From contig NZ_CP013141.1 in the NCBI RefSeq assembly GCF_001442535.1, positions 3,886,979 to 3,950,978 of the forward strand: a stretch of 64,000 nucleotides of DNA, given 5' to 3'. The notes under the pieces were generated by a model. It saw only the letters and a list, made by a program, of their open reading frames with translations, was not told the origin of the DNA and made no database searches. Source of the DNA: Lysobacter antibioticus. Its GTDB lineage: Bacteria; Pseudomonadota; Gammaproteobacteria; Xanthomonadales; Xanthomonadaceae. This document shows, one piece after another, positions 9,781 to 18,825 of the stretch (its first letter is position 1; every line of letters begins with the position of its first letter). The translations under genes and the position numbers were made by a program.

Positions 9781-10521
9781 TTATCCCTGCGAACGCCGAT
9801 ACGGGTGAAACAACTGCAACAGCCACGGCTTCTGCGCCAACACCAGACTCACGCCGATCCGCTCTTGCGCGCTCAACGCAGCATCGCGCGCCAACAAGCC
9901 GTCGAACTCGCGCGCGACCTCGCCCAGGCGCTGCTTGAGCTGACGGATGCCGGCGACGCTGAGCGCGCCGCTGAGCAGCAACAACACGTCCTGTTCGCCG
10001 TCGAAGGGGTCGGCGAAATAGTCGCCGAGCATGCGCAGGCGGAAATGCCGCTCCATCGGGCCGTCGGCGCGCCAACGGAAGTTGCGCGCGGTCAGCGGCC
10101 GGCCGCGGTTGCCGGGCATCAACTCGATGATGCCCAGCCGGTCCAGCCGCACCAGCAACGCCGTCCACTTGACGTCGTCGAAGGTGAAATGCGCTTGCAC
10201 GTCCGCCTGTTTCCATCGGTTCAAGGTCAGGAACAAGGCCAATAGCAGGGCCGGATCGTCGACCAGGGCCTGCTCCTGCTCTTCGCTGAGCATGGCCATC
10301 GGCGCGCGGCCGCGGCCGGCTTCGGCGCTCAACTCGACCAGGCCGATATCGAGCACGTCGCAGATCTGCTGCAGCCGCTGCAGGCTCATCGCCCGCCGCG
10401 AAAACATCCGCTTGACCGCCGCCTCGCTGAGCTTGAGGCGCAGGGCCAGGTCGCGGTAGGTCAGGTCCTGGGCGCGCAGAAAGCGCTTCAGGCCGTCGAT
10501 GAGTTCAATGGAAATCGCCAT
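9781..10521 (-). CDS. XRE-family HTH transcriptional regulator
   Basis: A 246-residue protein with an N-terminal Cro/C1 helix-turn-helix (LTYRDLALRLKLSEAAVKRMF, then LQRLQQICDVLDIGLVEL). The larger C-terminal part of unknown fold (ALLLALFLTLNRWKQAD..., GDYFADPFDGEQDVLLL) may sense a ligand. The ATG at 10521 is preferred over an in-frame TTG at 10530. A perfect 6 bp inverted repeat (GCGTAT-CAAA-ATACGC) lies immediately upstream of this ATG, so the protein probably represses its own gene. Its other targets are not visible. Confidence 0.85.
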   Translation of the reverse strand: MAISIELIDGLKRFLRAQDLTYRDLALRLKLSEAAVKRMFSRRAMSLQRLQQICDVLDIGLVELSAEAGRGRAPMAMLSEEQEQALVDDPALLLALFLTLNRWKQADVQAHFTFDDVKWTALLVRLDRLGIIELMPGNRGRPLTARNFRWRADGPMERHFRLRMLGDYFADPFDGEQDVLLLLSGALSVAGIRQLKQRLGEVAREFDGLLARDAALSAQERIGVSLVLAQKPWLLQLFHPYRRSQG

Positions 10522-10537
10522 GCGTATCAAAATACGC
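10522..10537. promoter_or_regulatory. Putative autoregulatory operator
   Basis: GCGTAT (10522-10527), CAAA, ATACGC (10532-10537): a perfect dyad touching the start codon of the HTH gene. Its position would block transcription or translation initiation when bound. Binding by the adjacent regulator is inferred. Confidence 0.5.
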
Positions 10538-10634
10538 TACCCGCTGGCGAATTCCGAGACACTTTGTCGATGATTATTGCATTCGCCTCGCGTCCCACCG
10601 AGGGTGGCCCCGGACCTTCACGAGACGGTGCGAG

Positions 10635-11078
10635 ATGCCAAGGATTGCCAGCCGCATGTTTTCCCTCGCCCTGTCCGTTTCGGCCGCCGCTGGCCTGCTG
10701 GCAGGGACGCCGGCTTTTGCGGCGGCGCAGTCCGACGGCCTCAGCCGCCAGTCCGAGCTCAGCCTCAACGCCTCGGTCGAAGTGCCGGTGGCTGCGGCGC
10801 GGGCGCTGTCGGCCGGGGCGAAATTCTCGGTCGCCGGGGTCGAGGCCAGCGCCCAGGGCGTAACGCTGACCGTCTCGGCGGTGGGCCTGGGCACCTCGTT
10901 CACGGTCGTGTTGTCGGCTCAGGCGGTCAAACAGCTCGGCCTCAGGGTCGGCCAGGCCTTGACGGTGTCGGCGGTCGCCGGCGGTTGGCTGCTCAGCGGC
11001 GCGGATGGCGACCCGTTCTGCTTCATCCCCAACGAACGCGCCCGCTCGCTGATGCACAGCGAGCGGATCGGCGCATGA
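10635..11078 (+). CDS. Exported protein of unknown function
   Basis: 147 residues. It has an N-terminal signal peptide (MFSLALSVSAAAGLLAGTPAFAAA), then a region rich in Val, Ala and Ser that predicts beta structure (SVEVPVAAARALSAGAKFSVAGVEASAQGVTLTVSAVG), and a short C-terminal part with one Cys. I recognise no family. Its stop overlaps the start of the DUF2145 gene (ATGA), so the two are translationally coupled and may act together in the envelope. Confidence 0.75.
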   Translation: MPRIASRMFSLALSVSAAAGLLAGTPAFAAAQSDGLSRQSELSLNASVEVPVAAARALSAGAKFSVAGVEASAQGVTLTVSAVGLGTSFTVVLSAQAVKQLGLRVGQALTVSAVAGGWLLSGADGDPFCFIPNERARSLMHSERIGA

Positions 11079-11941
11079 GCGCGGCGCGCGCTCGGTTTGT
11101 TTATTCCGGATTCGCGACCTGCAGGATGCTCATGGTCGCGTTGGCGGTGGTGGTCCTGGGAGTGTTGCCTGCACAGGGACGTGCAGGCACTCGCTGCGAG
11201 AACCAGACCGTCACCCCACAGAAACTGGCCGCGGCGGCGCAAACCGCGCTGACTGTCGCCACCGCGCTCGACCAACGCGATGCACCCGCCGCACTGGTCG
11301 CCCGCGTCGGCACCGACTTGTCGGCGCAGGGCCTGGTCTATAGCCATGTCGGTTTCGTCGTGCGCGATCATGCCGCCGGCCGTTGGACCGCGGTGCATTT
11401 GCTCAACGAGTGCGGCAGCGACCGCTCTGGCCTGTACACGCAAGGCTTGGTCAACTTCTTCGCCGACGACCTGGTCAATCAGGACGCACGCATCGTCTGG
11501 CTGCAACCGGCCCAGGCCGAACGCCTCGCCGCCCACCTGCGCGGCCTGCCGAGCCGGGGCCTGCACCAGCCGCACTACAACCTGATCGCACGCCCCGGCA
11601 GCGCCGACTACCAGAACTCGACCGCATGGGTGCTGGAGCTGTTCGCCGCGACCCTGCCGGACGCATCCGCGCCCGGCAATCGGCGCGAGGCCTATCGCGT
11701 TGCGATCGCCGACGGCTTTCGCCCCGATCGCGTGCGGATTCCCTATTCCAAGCGCGTGCTCGGCGGTTTGTTCACGGCCAATGTCGCCTTCAGCGATCAC
11801 CCGATCGGCACCCGCCTCGCCGGCGACTACCCGGTGGTGACCGTGCGTTCGATCGTCGACTACCTGGCGCGCGGCGGGCACATCAGCGAGCAGCGCGAAT
11901 GGCGCAACGGACGCTTGATGGCGAATCCGGGCGCGTTGTAG
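11075..11941 (+). CDS. Exported DUF2145-family protein
   Basis: 288 residues with an N-terminal hydrophobic export segment (MLMVALAVVVLGVLPAQGRAG) and a mature part resembling DUF2145: CENQTVTPQKLAAAAQTAL, VARVGTDLSAQGLVYSHVGFVVRDH, LLNECGSDRSGLYTQGLVNFF and ARPGSADYQNSTAWVLEL. These features recall papain-like NlpC/P60 folds (Cys, YSHVGF, His), but I cannot prove catalysis. The gene overlaps the preceding exported protein by four bases. Function is unknown. Confidence 0.8.
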   Translation: MSAARARFVYSGFATCRMLMVALAVVVLGVLPAQGRAGTRCENQTVTPQKLAAAAQTALTVATALDQRDAPAALVARVGTDLSAQGLVYSHVGFVVRDHAAGRWTAVHLLNECGSDRSGLYTQGLVNFFADDLVNQDARIVWLQPAQAERLAAHLRGLPSRGLHQPHYNLIARPGSADYQNSTAWVLELFAATLPDASAPGNRREAYRVAIADGFRPDRVRIPYSKRVLGGLFTANVAFSDHPIGTRLAGDYPVVTVRSIVDYLARGGHISEQREWRNGRLMANPGAL

Positions 11942-11947
11942 CCCGGC

Positions 11948-12217
11948 TCAACCGCAGACGAAGTCGGCGCCGGCTTCGTCCTCGCGCGCCGGCTCGCGGA
12001 TCACGCGGTCCACCCGCGCCTGCGCCGGACCATGCCCCAGCCACTCGGCAAGACGCGCCAAGGCCGCTTCGTCGCCCACCGCCAGCACTTCGACCCGGCC
12101 ATCGGCGAGATTGTTGGCGTAACCGCGCAGCCCCAGGGCGAGCGCCTGCTCGCGGGTCGAGGCGCGGAACCACACGCCCTGGACCTTGCCGGCCACGAAG
12201 AAACGCGCCGCGCTCAT
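11948..12217 (-). CDS. acyP: Acylphosphatase
   Basis: Hydrolyses acyl phosphates. At 89 residues it has the family length. The signature FFVAGKVQGVWFRASTREQA carries the phosphate-binding loop VQGVWFR and catalytic Arg. GLRGYANNLADGRVEVLAVG supplies the conserved Asn. The start codon overlaps the stop of the upstream TlpA-like gene (ATGA), so the two are coupled. Confidence 0.95.
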   Translation of the reverse strand: MSAARFFVAGKVQGVWFRASTREQALALGLRGYANNLADGRVEVLAVGDEAALARLAEWLGHGPAQARVDRVIREPAREDEAGADFVCG

Positions 12218-12858
12218 GCCTTCGGCACGGCCACCTTTGCCGAGGCCTTGGCGATGGCGGCCTCGATCTTCTTGGCGTCGACCGGGCCGAGGAATTTCTC
12301 CGCGACCTTGCCGTCGGGCCCGATCAGATAGGTCATCGGCAAGCCGCGCGGGGTATCGAAGGCCTTCGGCGGGTCGGCGACGTCGAGGATCGCGATCGGA
12401 TACGACACCGGGTGCTTCTTGAGGAAGGCCTGCATGTCGGCGAGTTCGATTTCCTCGTAGGCCAGGCCGATCACTTCGATGTGGTCGCGCATGGTGTCCA
12501 GCGCCGACAACTCGGGCATTTCCTTGATGCACGGTGCGCACCAGGTCGCCCAGAAGTTCACCACCACCCAACGGCCGCGGCGCTCGCCCAGATCGTAGGT
12601 CTTGCCGTCGATGGTCGCGATGCGCAACTCGGGCGTGTCGCCCGCGGCATCGGCGGGCGGCGCGTCGGCCGGCTTGGCATCGGCCGGTTTCGTGTCCACG
12701 ACCGGGGCCGGCGCAGGTTTGGCGTCGGTCGTCGCGGCCGGGTTGTCGTCCCTGGCCGGCGTCTGCGGCTGCTTGCAAGCGCCGAGCGACAACACGGCAA
12801 CGGCGAGCGCCAATGCGGACAACGAAGGCAGGGTGGACTTGCGATGACTCGGGATCAT
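12214..12858 (-). CDS. TlpA-like thioredoxin-fold lipoprotein
   Basis: 214 residues. The lipobox LSLGAC puts the lipidated Cys at residue 28. A Pro/Ala/Asp-rich linker (about 30-72) leads to a TlpA/ResA-type thioredoxin fold with active-site WCAPC (C107, C110), the insertion PVSYPIAILDVADPPKAFDT and the cis-Pro loop GLPMTYLIG. It is probably a membrane-anchored periplasmic thiol reductant. Start and stop overlap the neighbouring YihY and acylphosphatase genes, giving a three-gene operon. Confidence 0.92.
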   Translation of the reverse strand: MIPSHRKSTLPSLSALALAVAVLSLGACKQPQTPARDDNPAATTDAKPAPAPVVDTKPADAKPADAPPADAAGDTPELRIATIDGKTYDLGERRGRWVVVNFWATWCAPCIKEMPELSALDTMRDHIEVIGLAYEEIELADMQAFLKKHPVSYPIAILDVADPPKAFDTPRGLPMTYLIGPDGKVAEKFLGPVDAKKIEAAIAKASAKVAVPKA

Positions 12859-14126
12859 GTTCCTTCCTCTTCAGCGTGAATGCTGGACACGCGTCGTTTC
12901 ATGAGCGCGCGCAGGGGCACACGCAGTTCGTCCATCGCCGCGACCGCGGACTGGCCCAGCGAGTCGTCGCGGCAGGGCAGCATCGCCTCGGCGATCGGAA
13001 TGCGCAGGTTGCAGGCTTCGTACAACTCGCCGAGCGAAAGCTCGTCGAGATCGCGCGCGAGCAGCCACTCGCCGTTCTCGGCGCGACGCACCACGCTGAT
13101 CTCGCCGAGTTGCTCGAGCATCTGCTGGACCAGCGAATCGGTCAGCATCGGCTCGAGTTGCTGGATATCGTCGATGTGCAGGCCGCGGCCGCGCTTGCGC
13201 GCCTCGTTGAAGCGCGCAAGCAGGCGCAGCAGGCCGTACATTTCGAAACCGAGCGGCAGGCGCATCGACGCGGGCTGGTAGCGGAAGGCCGAGATCGACG
13301 AGGCCAGCGACGCGCCGAGCAGCACCGCGATCCAGCTCAGATAGATCCACAGCAGGAAGATCGGCACGAACGCCAGGGTGCCGTAGATCTTCGAGTACGA
13401 GCCGAAACTGCCCAGGTACAGGCCGATGCCGCTCTTGATCGTCTCGAACAGCAGCATCGCCAGGAAAGCGCCGGCAACCGCGTGCCGCCACTTGATCGTG
13501 CGATGCGGCACGACCCGGTAGATCGCGGCGAAGGCCAGCCATTCCAACAACATCGGCGCGACCCGCAGCAACAGGCTTTCGAGCCAGCGCCCGGGCTGGG
13601 TCGAAAACACGTCCATGGCGAAGAAGCGCGCCGAGATCGCCAGGCTCGCCGCGGCGATCAGGGCGCCGAGCGTGAGCACGGTCCAATAGACCAGGAAGCG
13701 GCCGAGGCGCGGGCGCGGCGAATGGATGCGCCAGATCCGGTTGAACGCCGACTCCACGCCGTTGAGGGTGATCAACAGCGAGACCACCAAGGCGATCACG
13801 CCCGCCGTCGTCAGCTGGCCGGCGTTGGCCGAAAACTGCTTGAGGTAGCTCTCCACCGAGCGCGCCGCCGAGGGCACGAAGTTGGAGAAGATGTAGTCGC
13901 TGAGGCGGTCGCTCCATTCACCGAACATCGGGAACGCCGACAGCACGCCGAACACGACCATCGACAGCGGCACCAGCGCGAACACGGTGGTGTAGGACAA
14001 GGCGCCGGCGGCCTGGAACAGGTTGTCGTCGAGAAAGCGGCGGGCCAGGAAGCGGAAGAACGTCCCGGCGCGAGCGCGATCGCGCACCCGGTCGCTCCAG
14101 CGATAGATCGAGTCCAAAGGTTCCAT
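12855..14126 (-). CDS. YihY/BrkB-family inner-membrane protein
   Basis: 423 residues. The N-terminal two thirds are polytopic: FLDDNLFQAAGALSYTTVFALVPL is the family signature, followed by several strongly hydrophobic helices (GVIALVVSLLITLNGVESAFNRIW, FVPIFLLWIYLSWIAVLLGASLASS). The cytosolic C-terminal part, of unknown role, resembles a winged-helix fold. The family was once misnamed RNase BN, and its transport role is unresolved. The ATG at 14126 (MEPLDSIYRW) is used instead of an upstream start that would add a non-hydrophobic leader. Confidence 0.9.
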   Translation of the reverse strand: MEPLDSIYRWSDRVRDRARAGTFFRFLARRFLDDNLFQAAGALSYTTVFALVPLSMVVFGVLSAFPMFGEWSDRLSDYIFSNFVPSAARSVESYLKQFSANAGQLTTAGVIALVVSLLITLNGVESAFNRIWRIHSPRPRLGRFLVYWTVLTLGALIAAASLAISARFFAMDVFSTQPGRWLESLLLRVAPMLLEWLAFAAIYRVVPHRTIKWRHAVAGAFLAMLLFETIKSGIGLYLGSFGSYSKIYGTLAFVPIFLLWIYLSWIAVLLGASLASSISAFRYQPASMRLPLGFEMYGLLRLLARFNEARKRGRGLHIDDIQQLEPMLTDSLVQQMLEQLGEISVVRRAENGEWLLARDLDELSLGELYEACNLRIPIAEAMLPCRDDSLGQSAVAAMDELRVPLRALMKRRVSSIHAEEEGT

Positions 14127-14262
14127 CCGGCGCAGGGTAACCGATGGCGCGTCACGGGGGCATGCGCTGGGGGTTCGTATCGACACCCCAACCGCCCTCG
14201 TCCCCAAAAACCCCAATCGCCCTGCCCCCATCCTCTATCCTTGCCGCCTACAGGAGAGATCG

Positions 14263-14856
14263 ATGACCGAAGTTCTGGTGCTCTATTACAGCCGCGGCGG
14301 ATCGGTGGCGCGGCTGGCGCGGCAGATCGCGCGCGGGATCGGCGAAGTCGACGGCATCGCCGCGCGGGTGCGCAGCGTGCCGCCGGTGGCGGCGATCACC
14401 CAGACCGCGGCGCCGCCGGTGCCCGAGGACGGCGCGCCCTACGTCGAAGCCCGCGACCTGGCCGAATGCGCCGGGCTGGTGCTCGGCAGCCCGACCCGGT
14501 TCGGCAACATGGCCGCACCGGTCAAGCACTGGCTCGACGGGCTCGGCGCCGAATGGGCCAGCGGCGCCCTGGTCGGCAAGCCGGCCGGCGTGTTCACCTC
14601 GACCGCGAGCCAGCACGGCGGCCAGGAATCGACCCTGCTGACGATGATGGTGCCGTTGCTCCACCACGGCTGCGTGATCGTCGGCATTCCCTATACCGAA
14701 CCCTTGCTCAGCACCACGCGCGGCGGCGGCAGCCCCTACGGCGCCAGCCATGTCGCCGGGCCCCAGGACGACCCGCAGCTCAGCGACGACGAAGCCGTGC
14801 TGGCGCGCGCCCTCGGCCGCCGTGTCGCCGAACTGGTCGCCAAGGTGAGCCGATGA
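14263..14856 (+). CDS. wrbA: NAD(P)H:quinone oxidoreductase, WrbA type
   Basis: A 197-residue flavodoxin-fold enzyme that reduces quinones by two electrons and limits semiquinone stress. FMN phosphate-binding loop VLYYSRGGSVARLA at the N-terminus, then SPTRFGNMAAPVKHWLDGLG, TSTASQHGGQESTLL and YGASHVAGPQDDPQLSDDE, all family-typical. Its stop overlaps the start of the DUF2069 gene, the arrangement seen across Xanthomonadaceae. Confidence 0.94.
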   Translation: MTEVLVLYYSRGGSVARLARQIARGIGEVDGIAARVRSVPPVAAITQTAAPPVPEDGAPYVEARDLAECAGLVLGSPTRFGNMAAPVKHWLDGLGAEWASGALVGKPAGVFTSTASQHGGQESTLLTMMVPLLHHGCVIVGIPYTEPLLSTTRGGGSPYGASHVAGPQDDPQLSDDEAVLARALGRRVAELVAKVSR

Positions 14857-15203
14857 GCGCCGCCGCGCCGCGCCCCCGCTCCAACCTCGTCCTGCTGCTG
14901 GCCCTGCTGGGCCTGAGTGCGCTGTATGCGGCGTGGATGCTGTCGCAGCGCCATCTGGCCGCGACCCTGGTCGTGTTCGTGCTGCCGCCGCTGCTGCTCG
15001 CGATCGGCGTGTGGCGCCAAAACCGCCATGCCGCCTACTGGGCCGGGGTGTTGGCGCTGGGCTGGTTCAGCCACGGGGTGATGGTGGCCTGGTCGCGGCC
15101 GCCGGAACGCCTGCAGGGCTGGATCGAACTGGCCCTGGCCGTGACCGTCGTGTTCGCCGCCAACCTGCCCGGCATCCAGGCCCGCTTCGGCAGGAAATCC
15201 TGA
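14853..15203 (+). CDS. DUF2069 membrane protein
   Basis: 116 residues with about four membrane helices (NLVLLLALLGLSALYAAWML, LVVFVLPPLLLAIGVW, YWAGVLALGWFSHGVMVAW, LALAVTVVFAANLPGIQA). It is translationally coupled to wrbA by an ATGA overlap. The family has no assigned function; the consistent pairing suggests a role linked to quinone metabolism, which is inference. Confidence 0.85.
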   Translation: MSAAAPRPRSNLVLLLALLGLSALYAAWMLSQRHLAATLVVFVLPPLLLAIGVWRQNRHAAYWAGVLALGWFSHGVMVAWSRPPERLQGWIELALAVTVVFAANLPGIQARFGRKS

Positions 15204-15304
15204 TCCGGCCCTGCGGGCATCCCGAGCCCGCGGCGCGAAAACCACGCGGCACGACGATGCCGGTATCGGCAGCGAACGATCCGGCCGGGCCCTGGCCATG
15301 GGCC

Positions 15305-15310
15305 TATAAT
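15305..15310 (+). promoter_or_regulatory. Consensus -10 box (TATAAT)
   Basis: A perfect TATAAT, rare in this GC-rich DNA, 34 bp upstream of the asparaginase-domain start codon. No good -35 is visible at the proper spacing. Confidence 0.55.
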
Positions 15311-15343
15311 CTCCGCTTCCCCGACCTCGCGACCTTACCCACG

Positions 15344-15829
15344 ATGGACCAGCTCTGCATCGTCACCACCGGCGGCACGATCGACAAGATCTACTTCGAC
15401 GACAAGTCGGACTACCAGATCGGCGAACCGCAGATCGGCCGCATCCTCGACGAGCTCGGCGTGGCCTTCCGCTACAGCGTGATCCCGATCATCCGCAAGG
15501 ACTCGCTGCACATCAACGCCGGCGACCGCGAGCTGATCCGCGCCGCGATCGCCGCGCAGGACGCGCAGCACGTGCTGGTCACCCACGGCACCGACAGCAT
15601 GGTCGAGACGGCCAAGGTGCTGGCGACCATTCCGAACAAGACCATCGTCATGACCGGCGCGCTGAATCCGGCGCGTTTCCGCGGCTCCGATGCCGAGTTC
15701 AACATCGGCACCGCGGTCGGCGCGGTGCAGTCGCTGCCGCCGGGCGTCTACATCGCCATGAACGGCCGCATCTGGGACCCGAGCAAGGTCCGCAAGAACG
15801 TCGACGCGAACCGCTTCGAAGCGATCTGA
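15344..15829 (+). CDS. Asparaginase N-terminal-domain protein
   Basis: A 161-residue protein made of only the N-terminal domain of type I/II L-asparaginases (full enzymes are ~330). CIVTTGGTIDKIY carries the first catalytic Thr region and VLVTHGTDSMVETAKVL the second (TDS). The C-terminal domain is absent, as in a set of short proteobacterial homologues, so hydrolytic activity is uncertain. I start at the ATG 34 bp after a TATAAT box. Confidence 0.88.
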   Translation: MDQLCIVTTGGTIDKIYFDDKSDYQIGEPQIGRILDELGVAFRYSVIPIIRKDSLHINAGDRELIRAAIAAQDAQHVLVTHGTDSMVETAKVLATIPNKTIVMTGALNPARFRGSDAEFNIGTAVGAVQSLPPGVYIAMNGRIWDPSKVRKNVDANRFEAI

Positions 15830-15935
15830 GCGGCGCATCGCGCCGCAGTTCGCGCAAGCCTCGCTTTGCTGCACTGCGATGCTTCCGGATCGATGTATTA
15901 GGATCTGGGGCTGTCCGATAGCAATGGTGATCGCG

Positions 15936-16586
15936 ATGCGCGTACTCGTCCTGGCCTTGGCGGTGTTGGCACTGTCGGCTTGTCAGAAACCCGCCGACAG
16001 TGCGGATTCCACCCGGACGGCCAAGAACGACACCGGCCAGGCCCCCTCCGCATCGCCTGCGGCGTCGGCCAATCCTCTATTGCCGCCGGAACGGGTGCTG
16101 CGCAGCGACGCGATCGGCTACGACGGCTTCAACGGCAGCGACCAGGCCGGCAGCGTCACCGCGAAGTTCGGCGCCGACAGCGCGAGCGTCCGCCAGGCCT
16201 GGGGCGGCGAGATGAAGGACAACCGCGATCAGCGCCCGGACGCGGCCTGCCACCTGCTCTATCCGGTGCGCGGCGCAGTCACCCACCAGTACGCCTTCCT
16301 CATGGCCGGCGACAAGCTCGCCGGCATCGACGTCTACGACGCCAAGGCCATCGCCCCGGGCGGCGGCCGCATCGGCATGAGCATCGCCGAAATCAACCAG
16401 ACCTACGCCGGCCAGACCAAGCAGGTCGCCAATCCGACCTTCGAAGGCTCCGCCTTCATCGAAGTCGCCGCGCCGCAGGCCAAGCACAGCCAGTTGACCT
16501 TCGAGACCGACGCACTCGGCACGGTCACCCATTGGCGCATCAGCGAACGCGGCGCGCTCGAGGCCAGCGAGAGCTGCACGCGCTGA
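15936..16586 (+). CDS. Putative lipoprotein
   Basis: 216 residues. A short leader ends in a lipobox LALSAC (Cys at about residue 14), followed by a Ser/Ala/Asp-rich linker and a globular part (IGYDGFNGSDQAGSVTAKFGAD..., ACHLLYPVRGAVTHQYAFLMAGDKLAGIDVYD, RIGMSIAEINQTYAG). I know no function. The ATG at 15936 is preferred over 15924 because GGTGA lies six bases before it. It is probably anchored in an envelope membrane. Confidence 0.78.
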   Translation: MRVLVLALAVLALSACQKPADSADSTRTAKNDTGQAPSASPAASANPLLPPERVLRSDAIGYDGFNGSDQAGSVTAKFGADSASVRQAWGGEMKDNRDQRPDAACHLLYPVRGAVTHQYAFLMAGDKLAGIDVYDAKAIAPGGGRIGMSIAEINQTYAGQTKQVANPTFEGSAFIEVAAPQAKHSQLTFETDALGTVTHWRISERGALEASESCTR

Positions 16587-16881
16587 GGCGCGGTTCGACC
16601 GCGACTCGCCAGGATAAGGCAGTAGCCAGCCTCGACTGCCGCGGTTCAAAGGGAAGTGGAAAGCCGCCCTGGAAGCGCCTTGACGGACAGCGTTACAGCC
16701 GAAATAACCGAAAGAACACCGACTTGCTCCACCAGGGGCGTAGGGGATCGTCGGCTCGAGCGGCCACGGTGCGGGCCTCGATCCTAACCGGAGACCAGCC
16801 GAGCCGGTATCGGGCGGCATGCGTCATCGGCGCGACCGTACGTTCGGCCTAGCGCGTACCGGCGTTCGCATGGCGAGCATT
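16587..16881. other. Intergenic gap, nothing recognised
   Basis: About 295 bp of ordinary GC-rich sequence between convergent genes. I see no repeat-island element, RNA gene or credible ORF. Confidence 0.6.
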
Positions 16882-16910
16882 CAAAAAAAACTGGCTCCAT
16901 CGCGGAGCCC
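16882..16910 (-). terminator. Rho-independent terminator of the M28 gene
   Basis: On the minus strand GGCTCC-loop-GGAGCC is followed by a run of eight T (the A-run at 16883-16890 on the plus strand). It lies ~30 bp past the aminopeptidase stop. Confidence 0.85.
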
Positions 16911-16939
16911 GTTTCGGTTCGATCAGCTACCGGCCCGCA

Positions 16940-18580
16940 TCAGAAGGTGATGCTCCAGGTGTCGATGCGGCCGGTGTCCGCATTGGCGTTGTCGTTGACG
17001 CGCAGCTTCCAGGTGCCGTTGAGCGGTTCGCTGGACAGGTTGAAGTTGAAGGTGCCGCTCAGATTGTCGGCGCTGCCGCCGGCGCGGTTGCTGATGTTGT
17101 AGAGCGAGCCGTCCGGCGCGACCAGGTCGACCTTCATGTCGCCGCGATAGGTGTGGATGATGTTGACCGACACCGAGGCGCTGGTCGGCGCGTTGCCGGT
17201 GCGGCCGGACACGGTGATCGGGCTGTCGACGGTGGCGTTGTCGTTGATCGCGTAGTCGGTACCGTTGGTATAGGTCTGGGTGCCCGGACCCGGGCCGGTG
17301 CCGGCGGTCTTGCCGAGTTCGCCGAGGAAGGCCAGGCCGAGCTTGGCGAAGGGCACGCTGTTGGCGGCCGAGCTGCCCATGTTGGCCAGGGTGTCGTTGG
17401 GCGTGTGGATGGACCCGAAGTAACCGCCGCTGGAGTTACCGCCCTCGAAGTAGATCGCCGCGGGGAAGCCGGCCGAGGTCCACGAGGCATGGTCGGAGCA
17501 ACCGTAGCCGCAGGTGTAGCTGCCGACGGTGCCGCCGAGGTAGGTGGTGTACAGATCGCGCAGGAACTGCTGCAGGCTGGAGTTCGAATAGTCGCTGACC
17601 AGACGCACCGCCGGCGCACCGCTGGTGCGGTAGTTGGTCATGTCCAACTGCAACACGCCGACCACGTTGACGCCGCGGTTCTTGAAATCGGTGGCGATCG
17701 CCTTGGAGCCGCGCAGGCCGACTTCCTCGGCGGCATAGCCCATGAACTTGATCGTGCGCTTGGGCTTGTAGCCGCTCGCCATCGCCACGCGCAGCACTTC
17801 GGTCAGGGTGGCGATGCCCGAGGCGTCGTCGTCCGCGCCCGGTGCGTTCATCGAGTCGCCGCTGCCGCTGCTGGAGATCGAATCCAGGTGCGCGCCCAGC
17901 ACCACTACTTCGTTCGGCAACTCGCTGCCCTGGATGGTCAGGATCGCCGAGGGCTGGGTCGAACAGGTGGTGCAACCGGTGTAGAGCTCGGCGGTGACGT
18001 CGCTGCGGCCGTTGGCCAGGCCGGCCCAGGTGTCCTTGATCCAGGTCGCCGAGGTGCGACCGTGGGTCGAGGCGTAATAGCGGTTCGGATACTGGGTCGA
18101 CAGGTGAGTGATGGTGCCGCGGATGTTGGCTTCGGCAACCTGGCTCAGCCACGGCGTGACCGTGGCCTGGTTGTCGATGGTGTAGGTCGCGAACTTGGTG
18201 TTCATCGCTTCGACGCTGCGCTCGCTGCGTACGAAGGCTTCGGCTTCTTCGCGCGTGTCGAAGGCGACGAAGCCGCCGCAGCGCTTTTCCTTCTCGTGGA
18301 CATGACGGGTCACATCGGCGAGCTGATGGGTCTTCAGTTCGGCCACCACCAGCTTGGCTCCGGCCGGGTTGCTGACGCCGGTGGCGTTGCGCGCGAGCGA
18401 TTGCACGCCGGCATCGAAGGTCTCGCGCGAAGTGACGATGAACACCGGCTGGAACGGATCGTCGGTGGCATCGGCCGGACGTGCGTGATCGTGGCTGTGC
18501 GTCTGCGCCATCGCCGGTGCGATGACGGCGGACAATGCGAGGGCGAGCAAAGCGGGCAACGGGGCAAAGTGCTTGTTCAC
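16940..18580 (-). CDS. Secreted M28 leucyl-type aminopeptidase with C-terminal P domain
   Basis: 546 residues. Signal peptide 1-26 (ends APAMAQ), propeptide to about 150, M28 catalytic domain about 165-420, P domain about 435-546 ending WSITF. The metal ligands match the Vibrio proteolyticus aminopeptidase: H231 (GAHLDS), D251 (GADDDASG), E286 with base E285 (YAAEEVGLRG), D313 (QLDMTNY) and H364 (CSDHASW). The linked Cys pair TCGYGC is also kept. It should remove N-terminal hydrophobic residues from peptides outside the cell. GTG start chosen for AGGAG eight bases upstream and for the signal peptide. It is the last gene of the protease island and has its own terminator. Confidence 0.93.
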   Translation of the reverse strand: MNKHFAPLPALLALALSAVIAPAMAQTHSHDHARPADATDDPFQPVFIVTSRETFDAGVQSLARNATGVSNPAGAKLVVAELKTHQLADVTRHVHEKEKRCGGFVAFDTREEAEAFVRSERSVEAMNTKFATYTIDNQATVTPWLSQVAEANIRGTITHLSTQYPNRYYASTHGRTSATWIKDTWAGLANGRSDVTAELYTGCTTCSTQPSAILTIQGSELPNEVVVLGAHLDSISSSGSGDSMNAPGADDDASGIATLTEVLRVAMASGYKPKRTIKFMGYAAEEVGLRGSKAIATDFKNRGVNVVGVLQLDMTNYRTSGAPAVRLVSDYSNSSLQQFLRDLYTTYLGGTVGSYTCGYGCSDHASWTSAGFPAAIYFEGGNSSGGYFGSIHTPNDTLANMGSSAANSVPFAKLGLAFLGELGKTAGTGPGPGTQTYTNGTDYAINDNATVDSPITVSGRTGNAPTSASVSVNIIHTYRGDMKVDLVAPDGSLYNISNRAGGSADNLSGTFNFNLSSEPLNGTWKLRVNDNANADTGRIDTWSITF

Positions 18581-18752
18581 GGAAGACGCTCCTGTTCGGC
18601 GTCGCCCGGCCGGATGCGGGCGGCATCGGCGCAGGGACGCGATGGACTGGGATGACGGCCGCAGAGTGCGGTTCGTCGCGAGAGTTTGCTGCGCGTGAAA
18701 GCGGCGCCGAACGGTGCGGGGGGAAACGTTCCGATACGCCCGGGACTCGACC

Positions 18753-18825
18753 CTAAGCGCGATCCGATATGACGAACAAGCGACAACCTGTTCGAGCGCA
18801 CATTCGCGTTCGTGACCTCGGTCAT
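18753..18825 (-). promoter_or_regulatory. Protease promoter module (M28 gene)
   Basis: On the plus strand CTAAG at 18753-18757 and the dyad GTGA-N6-TCATGCAT at 18812-18829, 55 bp apart. Transcription runs leftward. The dyad resembles a CRP/Clp site (consensus TGTGA-N6-TCACA) with one mismatch. The same pair occurs upstream of other genes of the island. Confidence 0.55.
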
